Notes: generated by a model not told the origin, from the sequence alone. A stretch of 64,000 nt of DNA from Tetraselmis striata (GCA_006384855.1 VCJN01003561.1:62001-126000); one strand, 5' to 3'; shown: positions 8,538-20,892, counted from the first letter of the stretch. Made by a program: numbers and translations.

Positions 8538-11500
8538 TTCTCGATAACGTATCCATACTGCGCGGGAGCAGCCCAGTACTCCTTGACGTCTCGTGCCTTG
8601 GCCAACATGCAGTTGAGCTCGCTCATCACCTCTGCCAACGGGACTATCACTCCAGTACGCGCACCACGTAGTCCATGCTGAGTGCCCATCGATGACACGT
8701 CCTGGCAGGGCGGCTCAGCGCGTAGCTCGTCCAGCTCCGGCAGGTGCCTCAGGATGGCTGGTGCTGTGATGTGCTCCACGTCATGCTCCAACTCGTCGCT
8801 AAGAGCGAAGCACTTCTCGAACGCATTGCGAGGAAGTTGCACGGGCCACCGCTGATGCATCCACTCAAGCTGTCGCAGCAGGCGCTGCCGATGAGCCACG
8901 CTCCGGAGCATACGATCCACGATCTGTATCAGATCATAGTGGTACCCGTCGACGAGGTTGGTGAACAACACCGACAGCATGCCAGCGAACAAGAAGAGCC
9001 CTTGCTTGGCGCGTCCCTCCTTGCCTCCGGTCCGGTCGAGGTCGATGATGTAGGTCAGCTCCGGCGTCGAATGCGGCACGGCGCGCACGAGCGCCAAATG
9101 CTCCAGTGTGTGGCCGCTCAAGTGCAGCCGTCCGGCAGCTTGACGCTGCGTCCGGAGCTCCCTCCAGCCCGGCATCTCGTCCTCATGTTCCCTCGATGGC
9201 ATTGCAGTGCCATCCTCCAGCTCCTCATCGTCTGATGGGCAGTCATGCTCCTGCAGATTGCCGGCGCCGGGGCCCTCCGCGCGCAGGGCGTAACACGCGC
9301 CCGCGGCCAGTGGTTCGCTATCAAGCGTTGTTTCGACCTCCGGCTCCATATGTGTCATGATGGTGAGCTCCACATAGACATCGTCATCATCGCTGGAGTC
9401 CTCCATCAGGTCCGGCAGCTCCTCGTAGACATCGTCATCATCGCTGGAGTCCTCCACCAGGCCCGGCAGCTCCTCATCGCTATCAGAGTCGGCGTCCATG
9501 GGACTGGCGCGCAGGGTGAAGCATGACGCAATGACGTTGGCAACATGGTCGGGCACTTCCTCTACCCAACAGGGTACAAAGTCCTCCTCGTCATCTGAGT
9601 CGGCTACAAGCTCCGGTAGCTCAGCGTCGTCGTCATGGTGCTCCAGCTGCACTGCAGCGTCGGTGCTCACGCCGTCCGGTTGCAGCTCGATCCGGCTGTT
9701 GAAGGAGAATGAAGAAGTCAGGTTGGCTGCGGCATCGGGCTCCTCCCCCCCCCCCCCCCCAACTCCTGACGGCAGTCCATGAGATGGGCCGTCCGATGCC
9801 AACACGGCCAGCGTTGCGTGCGGTAGCCTGCGCGGGACTTGGAGCTTGGGCATGTTGTGATGCTTCAGCGGCACATCGACGTGGCGGCTGCGATCGTGGG
9901 GTTCTGGGCGGTATGAGGCAGTATGCCCCCCCACATCGATGACCATGCCAAGGTGTGCCATGACGGATGTGCACAAGATGACATCTGGAAGATGATCGCC
10001 TTCAAGAATGGCGAACGATGGCCACTCAAACTTGCGCTCCCAATCAGTGTCCGGGTTGATCACGTAGGAGATGCGCCCCACAAGGCGCTGCATCTCCATC
10101 TTGCCGCCAATGCCTTGCATGGACATGGACTGCAGCGTGGCGTCCGCCTCGCCCGGCTTCATGCAATCCACCACGCGCCGGTGCACACCGCTGTAGTCGC
10201 AGCCGGTGTCTAACAAGGCCATCCGGATGCGCACGCCGCCGATGACGATGACTGTCAGCTTGCAGTCCACGTAGAAAGCACTGTGGCGGTCATACTCCGG
10301 GTAGTCAGGGTATGCGCTGCGCTGCACCTCTCGCAGTTGCTGAAGTTCCGAAGATGTCGCTGACAGCGGGCGCCGAGACTCCAGAGGCTTGACGCCATGT
10401 TGCACCACGTCCACTGGATGAATGTTGGCTTGGGGCTCCGCTGATGGCGAGGACAGTGGCGGGACACTGACGCGTGGGCGAGACAGACCATAGACGCTCT
10501 GCACGGCTGCGGCAAAGACGCGCGTCAAGTCGAGGTGCGTGTAGTCAACCCAGGTGAGCCGCGCTGTCGCCTCGAAGCGTCGGACGGCTTGCTGAAGCAC
10601 CGTCTCCCATGCTACGGCCATGTGGTCACGAGTTTCAAGTCCTCCACGCAGTGCAGTGTTGCGTGCCTCCAACCACCTTGCAGCATGCTCGGGTGTCATG
10701 TCCGATACCACAGCAACGGGTAGACCAGGGAACTTGGCGTGTTGTAGCGCTGTGCGCAATTGCTGCAAGAGCTGCTGATTGCGGATGTCCAACATATCCG
10801 AGGTGATCGCTCCTCCTCCACGGCGGCCCTCGTAGGACGCAGGAGCCTCCTGCTCGACTGCCGGCTCAAAACCTTGGGGCCGCTGCTTGGTGAGTTGCTC
10901 GCGTTGGGCGTCCCATCCGGGTTGGCGCATGCGAAGTTCAGGGTTCCGCGCCGATCCTGGAGGCAGCACTGCCGGGCGTCCACGCGGTCTTGGCACAGTC
11001 GACTCCGGCGTCCAGTCAGCCCCCACAGGTTGCGCACGACCTGGAGCTCCAAAGAAGACTTCACGCAGCTCACGCACGGGCAGCTCCACACACGACGCTC
11101 CATGTAGCAAAGTGCCGTGATCGTCGGTGTCAACGCAATCCAGAAAGGGGTCTGGCACCTCCACGGCCAAGCGCATGGCACCCGTAGCACCATGGGCAGC
11201 TTGAGACTTCTCGAGGATGCGAGAGAACATGGCCTCCAGGTCTGCCATTGTTGATGATGTCGCCGCTCCGTCAACATGGGCGTCGTGTCGCCCAATGAGC
11301 ATGTGTCCGGCTTTCCTCGCCAAGTCCATCTCGAGCTTGGACAGTCCGGTCTCCACGTCCATAGCCCATCCGCGTTGCTGTCCATAGGCAAGGCGACGCT
11401 CTCGCTCCCGCTGGTTGCGCTTCAGTCGTGCGATGAGCGTAGGGTCAGTGATTGGCTTGTCGCACTCAGTAAAGTTGTGAGCGCCGTCGCACCCAGCGTT

Positions 11501-12931
11501 CCAGCACGGTCCTCGTCCGCCTCCGGGTGCGCCTCCATCGCCGCGTCCACCGCCATGACCACCACGGCCACCTCGGCCTGCGCCTCGGCCGCCTCCACGG
11601 CCGCCACGGCCACCAGCGGCGTCGTTGACATACATGGTTGAGCCGAACTTGTTGGCACACTCTCGGTAGTTGGCTCCGTGAAAGATGTCACGTCCACGCG
11701 CCTTTGTGCATGCCTCGCACAACGGGCGGATCTGGTGGGTGTCCTTCACGACGACAAGCTGCGCTCGCACACGACGTCCGTTGACCATGGTCCATGTGAT
11801 GACCGGTTCTTGAGTGCTGGTGCCGTGCTGCCGTCCTCCACCAGCTGCCGGCGCCGATGCTCCAGTCAGTTCTGCGAAGTGTTGGGCAGCCGTCAAGGCC
11901 TCCGCCATTCGAATCTCATCCTTCCTCACGATGTCCTCATAGCGCTCCACCTCCGCAGCTAGCTCGTCCAAGCGGTCCTCATGAGACTGACGTAGAACAG
12001 CGATGTCCTTGAGCTGGTGGAAGCCAGCGTCGAGGGACTGCTTGAGCGCCGGAATAGAGCGCCACACAGAGGTCATGACGTCGAACGCTTTCTGGTTGAC
12101 CTTGTCCCACGTGAGGTCTGGTAGATGCGCCTTGAGCTCGCGAAGAGTCATCGCCAAGCTGGCAGGGGTCTCGCGGAAGCCCTCACGGGTGTAGGCGTCG
12201 TACCTAGTGCGCATCTTCGGCGCCTCATTGAACTTGGTCTCAAAGAGCTCCACGTAGCGTCGATAGCGGAACTCGTGAAAGGCGTCCGCATCCTCGCGCG
12301 ATGGCACTCTAATGCGTCCGGATGCAGGGTCGAAGCGGAGAGTTCGTTGTTGATAGCGTAGAGTGTCCTTCTGCCATTGATCGATGATGGGCCTGGTGAC
12401 GGCGTTGATCTCGACATACTCTTGAAGAAGCTGAAGGGAGTCTGCTGGGCTGAACACCCACTCCGGTCCGGTGCTCTCGCCCTCCGATGAACCAGCTCCG
12501 TCAGCCCTCGGGGCTGATGTTGGTGGCGCCTTGGTAAGCGCGTATGGCACCAAGACGTTGGCGTTGAATGAACTGAACCACTCCGTCCATATTGAGGTAG
12601 CGCCGTCGAAGCGCTCATGGCGTGGTGTTGTCTCCTTGCGTAGACCACCGGCGATTGTCCGCGCGTCTTCTCGCTCCTCGTAGATGCGCTCCTCCGCTGC
12701 ACTCAGGTCACCCATGATCTGATTGGGCGTGTAGTGCTGACTTCCAGGTGGTCGTCGTCTTGATGGTGTTCCAGATCCTACGGCGCTGGGGTCTCCACCG
12801 CGCTGCGCCATGGCGTCACGGAGCGCTTGACGCAAGACGCGCTCCGGCTCCAATAAGGGTGCTGCCACAGGTGCTCCGGTACTCCTCGTGAAGCGTCGTC
12901 TGAGTTGGCGCGGGCTCTCTCCCTCTGACAT
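8538..12931 (-). CDS. G1 Gag-protease polyprotein (5' part of gag-pro-pol)
   Basis: The frame starts at ATG 12931 (MSEGESPRQL) and is open to the nested insertion. The N-terminal third is helix-rich Gag-like sequence. Then come an RGG/Gly-rich segment (about 11640-11510) and a zinc knuckle CWNAGCDGAHNFTEC (about 11508-11464), spaced CX4CX3HX4C instead of the usual CX2CX4HX4C. A retropepsin-like protease site, LLDTGCDYSG, lies near 10220-10190, and ILCTSVMAHLG downstream fits its second conserved block. Next are acidic tandem segments (EELPDLMEDSSDDDD-type, about 9480-9360), then a 350-residue tail leading into pol. A 16-C run at 9745-9760 encodes a poly-Gly patch in frame. The RNA-binding and particle role is inferred from position and motifs; I recognise no specific capsid family. 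Confidence 0.8.
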
Positions 12932-14373
12932 GCGCCTTGCTCAGTGACCGCTCCCCCCCCCCCAATTGGCGCGCGGAAGTCTGGACTGAACATGATGATG
13001 AAGCGGTTGCCGACGAACGCGCTCCAGGCTGAGGTAACCACCACACGCGGCTCCTCTCAGCTCGTTGCGCGCGTTGTAGGTGTAGGCGATGCCTCCTACG
13101 CGCGCCTTGCACAGTGCCTTGCCAACAATATCGCAGAAGATCGGCGCCGATGAACGTTGCACTGTGATGACTTGCTCCCACCACTTGTGAAGACGTGGCT
13201 GACTGCAGGAGGTGAGGGCGTCCCCTGAACAACCTCGAGGTCAGCGTCTAAGTGGGGGTATTGGGATGTGGGCGTTCAGGACTAAGACCACTTAGGAACA
13301 GCCAGTCTTTGGCTTTCCAAACGATCGCCTAACAGACTCTTAGGCATGTGGTCTTATGTACGTGTCCTGGCCTCTAAGTCTCTGTCTAAGACTTGCTGAC
13401 TCTTGGCCTCGGTTCCTATGACTCCAGTAGAAGTACGTCTCACAGTGCCATCGGCCCTATTGGCCGGCACTACACACTCGTGCGAGTTGCTTGGTTACTC
13501 GGCGTGACAGAGGTGTGTGTGTGTGTGGTCGATCGACGCGAAATACGTCAAGCACTCCTCACCCTGTGCCGCACGACATGCCTCTCGCGAATGGACTACG
13601 AGCGCCCGCACGCGCGCATATGCGTACGCGTACGGTATCACGACACGACTCGACGACGACGACGCGCAGTACCGACTGCTCGCATATGGCAACAAGCAAG
13701 CCAGTGCTGATCAGGCACGTTCGGTACGCTAATCGGTCGGTCGGTCGGTCGACAAGTCCAAGCAGTCGGTGCGACGGGTTCACAGGAGGTAAAAGCAAGA
13801 CGGGCGTCACGACGCAAACAACACAAGTGTAACCGCGACTCACCACCGTTGCTTGCTGCGCGATATCACTCGCAGCTCGACAGCAGGTTGTACTGCCCTT
13901 GATGGACAGCAATAGACGAGGCACGTGCAGGTGTGATGTGCACAGAGTCGAGGTGTTTGTGGTGTAGTAGCGTGGTTACAAGATGGGTGGGATGAGACGT
14001 TTGGAAAGCCAAAGAGTGGGCGGGCAGCGCGCCGACAGGATGCTAAAGCATCCCGCGGGCGCGCGAGCCGACTAAGCCCCTAGGCCTTCCCACGCGCTAT
14101 TGGTCTGCACGGGCGCCGTGGTTGGCGGCAGTTAGCCGTTGGTACGGGCCCTAGGTCTGTCGGTGGTTCTAGGTGTGAGAGCTGAGCGACAGACAGTTGG
14201 TCGTTGCGCCATGGGTGACTGCTCGCTTGGACATCAGGCATACACATACAACGCAGTACTGCAAGTACTAAAATTGATACCCGTATGACAGGCGACGACT
14301 ATTCGCCGGTATGCCAAGTAAGCAAGTCCCTGTACGCGCGCATGCGTACGCTGAAATGTTGTACGGTGTGACA
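12932..14373 (-). repeat. G1 5' LTR and untranslated leader
   Basis: On the minus strand this starts TGTCACACCG at 14373. It is homologous to the G2 LTR (25196-25942 continuing at 31687) and, nearer the gene, to the G2 leader up to its ATG. It contains a short CA/TG run (about 13514-13526), a GTCG tetranucleotide run (about 13734-13752) and a 12-C run (12953-12964) just upstream of the gag ATG. I cannot fix the LTR/leader border because both copies have lost their 3' LTRs. A TGG at about 13413 (minus) preceded by CTAC might be a primer-binding site, but I do not rely on it. Confidence 0.7.
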
Positions 14374-15749
14374 ACTACCAATAAAATCCCTGCTCGTACT
14401 GCTTAAACTCGCTACTCGCTACTCGCTGCTGGTACTCGCTACTCGCTGCTGGTACTGGTACTAAGAAAAAAGTAAATGGTAAAAAAATGGTAAATGGTAC
14501 TAAAAAATCGACGCATCGCTGATTCAACTGTCAAGTTACTTCATATGTATGTATCTACATGCAATGCAGGTAGCTGACATACCCTATAAATAACTGCGGT
14601 AAAACCCTCAAACCCCTATATGCTGTGCGTAACAACTCAGTATTCGCGAGCATGTGCTATATGATTGATTAATGAAGGTTGCATTGGGATTAAGTAAAAC
14701 ATTTCGGAATTTGTTGCTTTATTTAATGTGGCGAATTTTTAGCAATGTAGTTGTTGCGAGTACAAGTACTCGCAAATCACGGGTAGTGTTAAGGATTTCT
14801 GACCGCGCTACTATTATATATTTATATGTAGAAGAGATTATGCATGAAGATTTGCATCGCATGCCCGCAGCCAAGGCTCCAAAGCCATGGCCCTTCCGGT
14901 GCCTCCTACGTGACATGGCGTGACATTGCTATGTCAATCAGCCGCTCTCTTCGTTCGCTCTTCCCTGGCAAAACCAGACTCAAGTTGAAATGATGCAAAC
15001 TAGTTCATGGGATAGTTTCCTCATTCTTGATCGCTGTCTAGCTGTATGTGCTGTTGGAGTGGTCCAGGTTAATAATTTACCCGTCGCTGCGCCCCTTCAC
15101 GTGTATCACGAGCGGACAGAAAAGCAGGTGTAACAGCTTAGCAGGTGTAACAGCCATCTTCCAGTTTTGTTGTGTTTCTTCCAGTTTCCAATTTCACAGC
15201 GCTCCCCCTGCCTTCGTTTTTCCTCCACGCTTTCACTGAATGTCTCTGGCTCTCTGCCAATTTCGGCTCTTGTCCGTGTGAAACAGCCTGCGCGACCATT
15301 GTGGTAAAACCAGACTCAACTTTGAAACGTCATATTTCCGATCTTTTACAGCTTTCACCCCGCGAAACCTCAGCCGTTTCTGAAACTATTTGGCTCTGCG
15401 TATACTTCAAGCATGTCCAGGGCTTGCTACCGTAGGGTGTGCCTATCACTCCAGCACCGACGCTTGGTGAGAACAGATGTCGGTTCAAATGGAACGCGCT
15501 GGTCAGCTCACACCATAAATACCTTAATTCAATAGTTGAATGCGCTGGTCTTGCGCATCAACACATCATGCACGCGCCTCAAATCGCGGCAGACTCGTGT
15601 GCCCCTCGAGCCTGCAACAATTTCCCCATCACGACAGGATCGCTGCCAATTGGGTGCCGACCCGGCTGACCCGGCGGACCCAGGCGAGCGCTTATTTTTG
15701 CCATTATCTTCGCCAACACGAGCAGTCTCCAGATAGGTGCGACCTGAGC
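14374..15749. other. Intergenic region between the G1 LTR and EXO1; no gene recognised
   Basis: It holds AT-richer sequence with TACTCGC/TGGTAC short repeats (14400-14500) and no open frame with a motif. On the minus strand a TGTAA (plus-strand TTACA near 15346) lies about 400 bp downstream of the EXO1 stop and could be its polyadenylation signal, since TGTAA is the usual signal in green algae. Confidence 0.5.
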
Positions 15750-18700
15750 CTAAGACTGGCTCCCGCGCCTAAACAGGACAGCACCACACTTGCGCTTCTT
15801 ATTCGTTGGGACGGCTGTCGGCCTTTCGGCATTGACGCCCGGCGCTGCGTTTGTGTGCGGCTGGCTATGCCACCTCTCCGCAATGTTGCTGACGCGGCCG
15901 GCCACGAGCTGCGCCAGCACCGACACATGCTCCACGCTACGCCCTCCGCCGGTTGTCCTCGCCGCAGTCCCGCGCTCTTCTGTGTCTTTCTTGGCCACGC
16001 CCGCGGATAGCAGGCCAAAAAAACTGCTGATACGCCGCTGGTCGGGTGGAGGCGCGGAGGGCGCTGCCCGGGCACGCCTGCTGCCCTGTGCCGGTCGCGG
16101 AGGCGCGGAGGGTGGCTTGGAGGCAACGGGCGGCGCCTCGGAGCAGGCGGGCGCCGCCATGCAGACCTCAAACGGTGGCGCTGCGAGGCCGTTGGCCTCC
16201 TCCGCTGTCCCCGCTGGCGCATCCGGTACCTCCTCAGGCAGGGGCTGCCCTGCCGGGACGCCTGCGCAGCCCACAGCAGGTCCAACGGGGGCCGGCGGCT
16301 CACGGCTAGCGCCCTCAGCTGGCATCACCAGGCGCGCCACCGCCGGGCGGGGTGCGCTACCAAACTCCAGGCGCCGCGCCTCCGGGGTGTCCTCCGGGAT
16401 GCTCTCGCATGATGACACCAGCCGGCCGGGTGTGGGTGTGGTTGTTGCCTGGGCAGCCTCGTGGGGCGCCAGCCGGGCGCGCTTGCTGCTGCGCGGCGTG
16501 CGCGGCGGAGTCCTGACAGCCTGACGAAAACAGGACGAGCGGGCGCCCAAGGAGAAGGAGGGTTTGGGGGGTCAGCCGGCGCAAAACCCGTGTCGGAGTC
16601 ACCAGCCCTACCGCCCACGGATATATTGTGCGACATATGAACTGCTAAAAAACGCAGTGTGGGTGCTACCATATACCCATTCAGGTGCTGATGCACCTCT
16701 AAGAACACAAAATATAAGCCTCCATTGGGGGGTGCATGCAAGATATAGGAGCATTTGCTAATAATCCACTGCGGGTGCCGGTTGTAACAACACTGCGTCG
16801 AATAAGAGCCTGCCCTACTTGCCAGAGGTCAAACGTAGACGAATCTATAGCGGAACTGTAGCGGATGTTCCTGTGGCTTGCATGCACGCCCAATTCGAGG
16901 CTCAAAATAAGGGGTCTTGTAAGTGCGGGGGCACCGGTATAGTTTTTTCTATGTTTGACATCTGACAGTAAAGGGGGGAGGCTCCTATTTGCAGTGTGCC
17001 CAGTACTGCATAGGCACACGTACCGCTCTCACGGATATACATATAGTGACATACATGTCATAGCATGGTACAGCAAGCGTATCTATCTTCAGCAGATGTG
17101 CCAAATACTGTGCTGGGCGGAGATCACCTTGAGAGCAGCTGCGACAGCGCTCCGCGCCCGTTGGCTGGGGCTCAGCCCCGCGCCGCCCGGCGGCCGTCCC
17201 AGCAGCGCCGGAGACCGCGCCCCGCCCGGGTGCCTCCGCGGAGAGATGCCCAGCCGGCGGCCACCAGTGCCGGCGTGCTGCATCCAGGTGGCGGGAGCTG
17301 GCGGGCCAGGTGGCGGCCTGGCTGCTGGCAGCGCGGGTTGGGCGGGCGGAGGCGGGACCAGGGGCATTGCGCGGTGCGGGGGGCATGGGTGTACGCGGCC
17401 GCTGGCGATCCCGCGCGCTAGCTGTGGATGGATGGCGGTTTGGACGAGGAGGAGGCGGCGGCGGGGGGGGGGGGGGGGGGGGGGGGTACACCACGCCATT
17501 ACCAGTCAATGAGATGTGCAGATTTGAGTTTGCCCGAGCACAGGGTAAGCCCGAATACCCCTACTCGTAGTACAGCTAGGAGACCCCAAAGAGATCCCAA
17601 TGAAGAACATAACAACGGGAGCCCTGCCTAGAGTACCCACAACCTATCAAACTAGAGGGTCGCAGGCGGCAGGCCCTGGGTGGGATGAGGCAGTGACTGG
17701 CCACGGTATCCGCGGCCCCGGGGTCACGCTCGTGGCATCTGGACGCACCTCGTCTGAAAGCATCGCGCCCAGGAAGCTGGTGTCGCAAGTGTCGGCTTCC
17801 AGGCAGCTGGGCAGCGGCTCCAGCCGGGTGGCCGCGCCACCTCCGGGCGCCCAGGGGTGGAACACCACTGGATGGCAAAAGCCCTGTGGGGGCAAAGGGC
17901 GAGGGGGGGGGGGGGGGGGAGGGGGGGGCATGATTAAGCGCGCTGAGACTGATGCGGAGGCCGCTCAGCGCCTGCAGCCCCCCCCCCCCCCCCCCACCCA
18001 CCTGGCCATTGCTCCTGCTGACCCATGTCCCCTGAGACCCTTCCCCCCAGAGCGTGGCTCACTTGGTAGGCTCGCTGGGCGGCCTCCGGGTACTCGGGCG
18101 CCATTTTCAGCCCCTTCTCATACTTCATGATAGTCAGCACCTGCGGCAGGCCCCGCATGAGCCGGCACATCAGAGTGCTGTCTAGGTCGCTTAGATGCAG
18201 AATGGTCGGAAAGGTGTGTGTATGTAGGGTGGGTGGGGGGGGGGGGGGGGGGGGGGGTGGAGGGAGGACTGCACCCGGTTGAGCACGCGGTACTTCTTCA
18301 CAAGGGCGTGCGCACGCTTGAATCCCATGCCGGGAACGGACGGCAGGAAGTCGCAGCCCGCAAGCACACCCAGCGTGCGCAGCATGCCCAGGTCGAAGGA
18401 GCGGAAGGAGAGCACCGCCCCGCGGGCGACGTCATCGGCGAGCGCCTCTGGCGGCGGCCCGGTCAGCGATGCCAGGCGAAAGTCCTGCCCCATGCCGTGG
18501 CTGTCCAGCTTGAAGATGATGCGCTGGCAGCCGTACACGATAAGGTCGCTGTCCTCCGTCACCACAGCCGCCACGCCCCCCTCGTCCTCCCCCCTGCCAT
18601 CAGTGACAGGCGCCACCGATCATCACTTGCTCCCACCAGATTTCCCCGCAGAGGACAGGACGGCAGGTGGGCGCTCACAGGCGCGACAGGAACGCCAGCT

Positions 18701-19394
18701 GGGGGTCCGCCTCGTAGGGCGCGATGACGTACTCCACGCCATGTTGCGCCAGCGCGCGCACCAGCTCGTGCGCCATCTCCGGCGTCACGTCCAGCGTCTG
18801 CGCGAACACCGCGTCCGCCGCCGCCTGATTGCCCGCCGCCAGCAGGCGGCGCCCCTTCTCCAGCATCTTCGCCTTTCGCTTGCGCCGCTCGGTCTGCGTG
18901 GCCTCCTTTGCAGGGAGCCTCCCGCCGTCCAGCACTACCTGCGCCCAGCGTATCACGGATGTTAAGCGCGCCGGGGGTTACACCCGGTGACCAGCGCGAC
19001 AGTGGGGTGGGGATGGGGGGGCAACACGATTTATTAGAAGTATTGTTGTTGCTGCTGTTTTAATTTTTTGGGTTTCTGACTTCAGCGGCGTAGGCTGCCA
19101 CGTTGCGCGGCCCCGTGGTTCGCGCGGCTGGGGTGTGCGCACCACGGGCGTAATCCCCTCCGCCAACATCATCCTGACCCGCCGCAGACAGAAGGTGATG
19201 TAAGGGGGCGGCCGGTGCTGCTGCTCCCACCAGCGCTGCCCCACCGGCTGCGTGTGCAGCTCCTGCGCGCACGCCACCGCGCCGCGGTGCAGCCACGCGA
19301 AGCCGTCGCAGCCGACGCGGCGCCCCGCCAGCGCCGACAGGTGCACCGGCGCCGTGTAGGGCCGCACGTGCTGGTGCATACCCTGGATACCCAT
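15750..19394 (-). CDS. EXO1: Exonuclease 1 (RAD2/XPG family), seven exons
   Basis: A 5'-3' exonuclease and flap endonuclease of the nucleus, acting in mismatch repair and end resection. Exons read from sequence: 19394-19143, 18938-18679, 18593-18275, an exon ending at 18063 (its start near 18200 is unresolved), 17883-17749, 17421-17128 and 16520-15750; the other junctions are phase-consistent GT-AG. Motifs in order: MGIQGMHQHV start; DGFAWLHRGA; VLDGGRLPAK (metal-binding Asp); YEADPQLAFL (Glu and Asp); TEDSDLIVYG (two Asp); GCDFLPSVPGMG (helix-hairpin-helix); then FCHPVVFHPW, TSFLG and LARGIASGRVHP, typical of EXO1 rather than FEN1. The last exon is Pro/Ala-rich, with a PIP box QRRISSFF (PCNA binding) and a basic NKKRKC near the C-terminus. 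Predicted length is about 715 residues. All catalytic acidic residues are present, so it appears functional. Confidence 0.88.
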
Positions 19395-20072
19395 CCTTGC
19401 AGCCTGGCCCACTGGGCTCGACCAGGGTGGGCAAAGACGGGCGGCCCTGTTGGAGCTGAAAGTGGCGCGGGGGCCCTCTCCTTCTACTCTGCTACAAGCG
19501 GCTACCCCGAAGGAGAAGACCGATGGGGCAGTTTTTTGAAATCCGGCGCGGATCCCCGACGGCCGGCGCCGGCCCTCAGCAGCGGGTCCGCTAAGAGGGT
19601 TCTGCTTAAATGTAGGCCTTTTCCTTCCCTAGTACTTTGCGTGCATCCTCTTGACGCTCTCCCTGTAACCAAAAGATAAAAGCGGGTCCGCACCAGCAGC
19701 GTCGCGGGCAGTATGGGCACCCTGTAATATTGCTGAATGCTGATGGTCGTTAACGACGACGGTTTTACTCATGTTTGCGGTGTTACTCAAAGCATGTTTA
19801 ACGTGTCGTTTCCATAATATAGTACTGTAGATGGTGAAGCTTTGTTAAAGCCCTGATGCAAAACTTAAACTGTAGCTGGTGACCATTTTTTGACGAACTA
19901 CATAATATGTGCTACTGGAGCGCTTCTCATCGCGATACAAGATCTACGGTCGATCACTGATGTCTTTTCAATCGCACGGTTTTAGTCAGTTTAAATTGAA
20001 TAACCACAACATCTGCACTGTTTGCAAATCCGCAAACGCGGAGTGGGTATAGATTTTCATTTCTATTCAGTC
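19395..20072. other. Intergenic region between divergent EXO1 and U2 genes
   Basis: This should contain the EXO1 promoter (toward 19395) and the U2 promoter (toward 20072). A segment at about 19605-19685 (CTTTTCCTTC...GTACTTT...GCATCCTCTTGACGCT) resembles 47398-47485, so part of it is a dispersed repeat. No coding frame with a motif is seen. Confidence 0.5.
20048..20053 (+). promoter_or_regulatory. TATA-like element of the U2 gene
   Basis: TATAGA lies 25 bp upstream of the inferred U2 start, close to the spacing of the TATA box in plant Pol II snRNA genes. I do not see a clear plant-type upstream sequence element. Confidence 0.35.
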
Positions 20073-20260
20073 ATACCTTTCTCGGCCTTTTGGCTAAGAT
20101 CAAGTGTAGTATCTGTTCTTATCAGTTTGTTCGCTGATACGCAAACCAATGGTTTGCAACGAATAAACTTATTTTTCCGCGGGCTGATCCAACGCGCAGC
20201 TTGCTGCGCAGGTGAAGCATCCTGGACCTGGCACTGCACTCCCGCCAGGCTTCGGGCACC
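20073..20260 (+). ncRNA. U2: U2 spliceosomal snRNA
   Basis: The 5' region (ATACC, then TTTCTCGGCCTTTTGGCTAA at 20078-20097, then the GATCAAGTGTAGTATCTG block) matches the near-universal U2 start. It includes the branch-point recognition sequence GTAGTA (about 20106-20111) and stem-loop IIa (ATCAG...CTGAT). A U-rich Sm-like site (TTATTTTTCC, about 20169-20178) follows, then the 3' stem-loop (CCTGGCACTGC...GCCAGG) ending in GGGCACC. The length of 188 nt is typical of U2. The product base-pairs with intron branch points in the nuclear spliceosome. All functional blocks are intact. The 3' end is set by analogy to known U2 and could be off by a few bases. Confidence 0.93.
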
Positions 20261-20892
20261 GCATGCCTTGAATGAAAAGATAATGGCAGCGTCGAAATTC
20301 TCCGTATCATTTACAGTAATTGACTCCGGAATGTGCATAAGAATTATTGTCAATCCTTGAAACCGTTCGTTTTCACGATGGCCGGTTGTCGTGTTGCGCA
20401 CACGTAATCTTGCTTTAGATAACGTGCGTTTGCGAACAACTGCCCATCACATATGACGACCACATCAACTCAGACGCAGGGGTTTTGCCGTTGTGGCATC
20501 GCAAAGCAACACGCGTGGATAAATTACAATTGCAAGCTTTCGAGGAACGCGTTAGGTCCCATCAGAGGCGACTGCCCATTCAAGCGACAGTTGCTGGTCG
20601 CCGAACGTGTGTGCCCTCGTAAACGCATACCCCGGGATAATATCGTAAATAGTGACTGCTGCTGCAGTCGCTACGTAATATGTCAACGGCGATAAAAGCG
20701 GGACGACACTCTGACGGTCGGTACCACAGGCGAGACCAGCGAGAGTCTCCTCTCGCACCTGGAAACGGCTGCGTCGCGCTTTCGGGGCGATAATTCACCA
20801 AGCCATGCTCCGCATGTTGTGCAGGTCAAAGCCCAAGAGGGTGTGATGGGTCGGCTTCCTCCGCGCGGAGCTTGGCGTTTTCTATCAGCGGG
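20261..20892. other. Intergenic region downstream of U2; no gene recognised
   Basis: Only short frames without motifs are seen. It should contain the U2 3'-end formation signal and the 3' UTR of the minus-strand ABC-transporter locus. Confidence 0.5.

Larger units (their letters stand above)
587..14373 (-). mobile_element. Ty3/gypsy-like LTR retrotransposon 'G1', split by a nested insertion and 3'-truncated
   Basis: Read on the minus strand, G1 runs from an LTR start (TGTCACACC, at 14373) through an untranslated leader, a gag-protease frame and a reverse transcriptase-RNase H-integrase frame. It is cut off at 587 by another element's LTR. A 3.66-kb element lies inside it (4877-8537) flanked by TTCTC. 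Deleting that insert and one TTCTC copy restores one uninterrupted frame of 2894 codons (12931-8538 joined to 4871-584). Domain order (Gag, PR, RT, RH, IN) is that of Ty3/gypsy (Metaviridae). A decayed second copy, G2, lies at 25196-35904 in the opposite orientation. Confidence 0.85.

Noticed and set aside
13400..13420. Primer-binding site of G1 near 13413
   Set aside because: Without a 3' LTR in either copy the LTR end cannot be fixed, and the match to a tRNA 3' end is not convincing.
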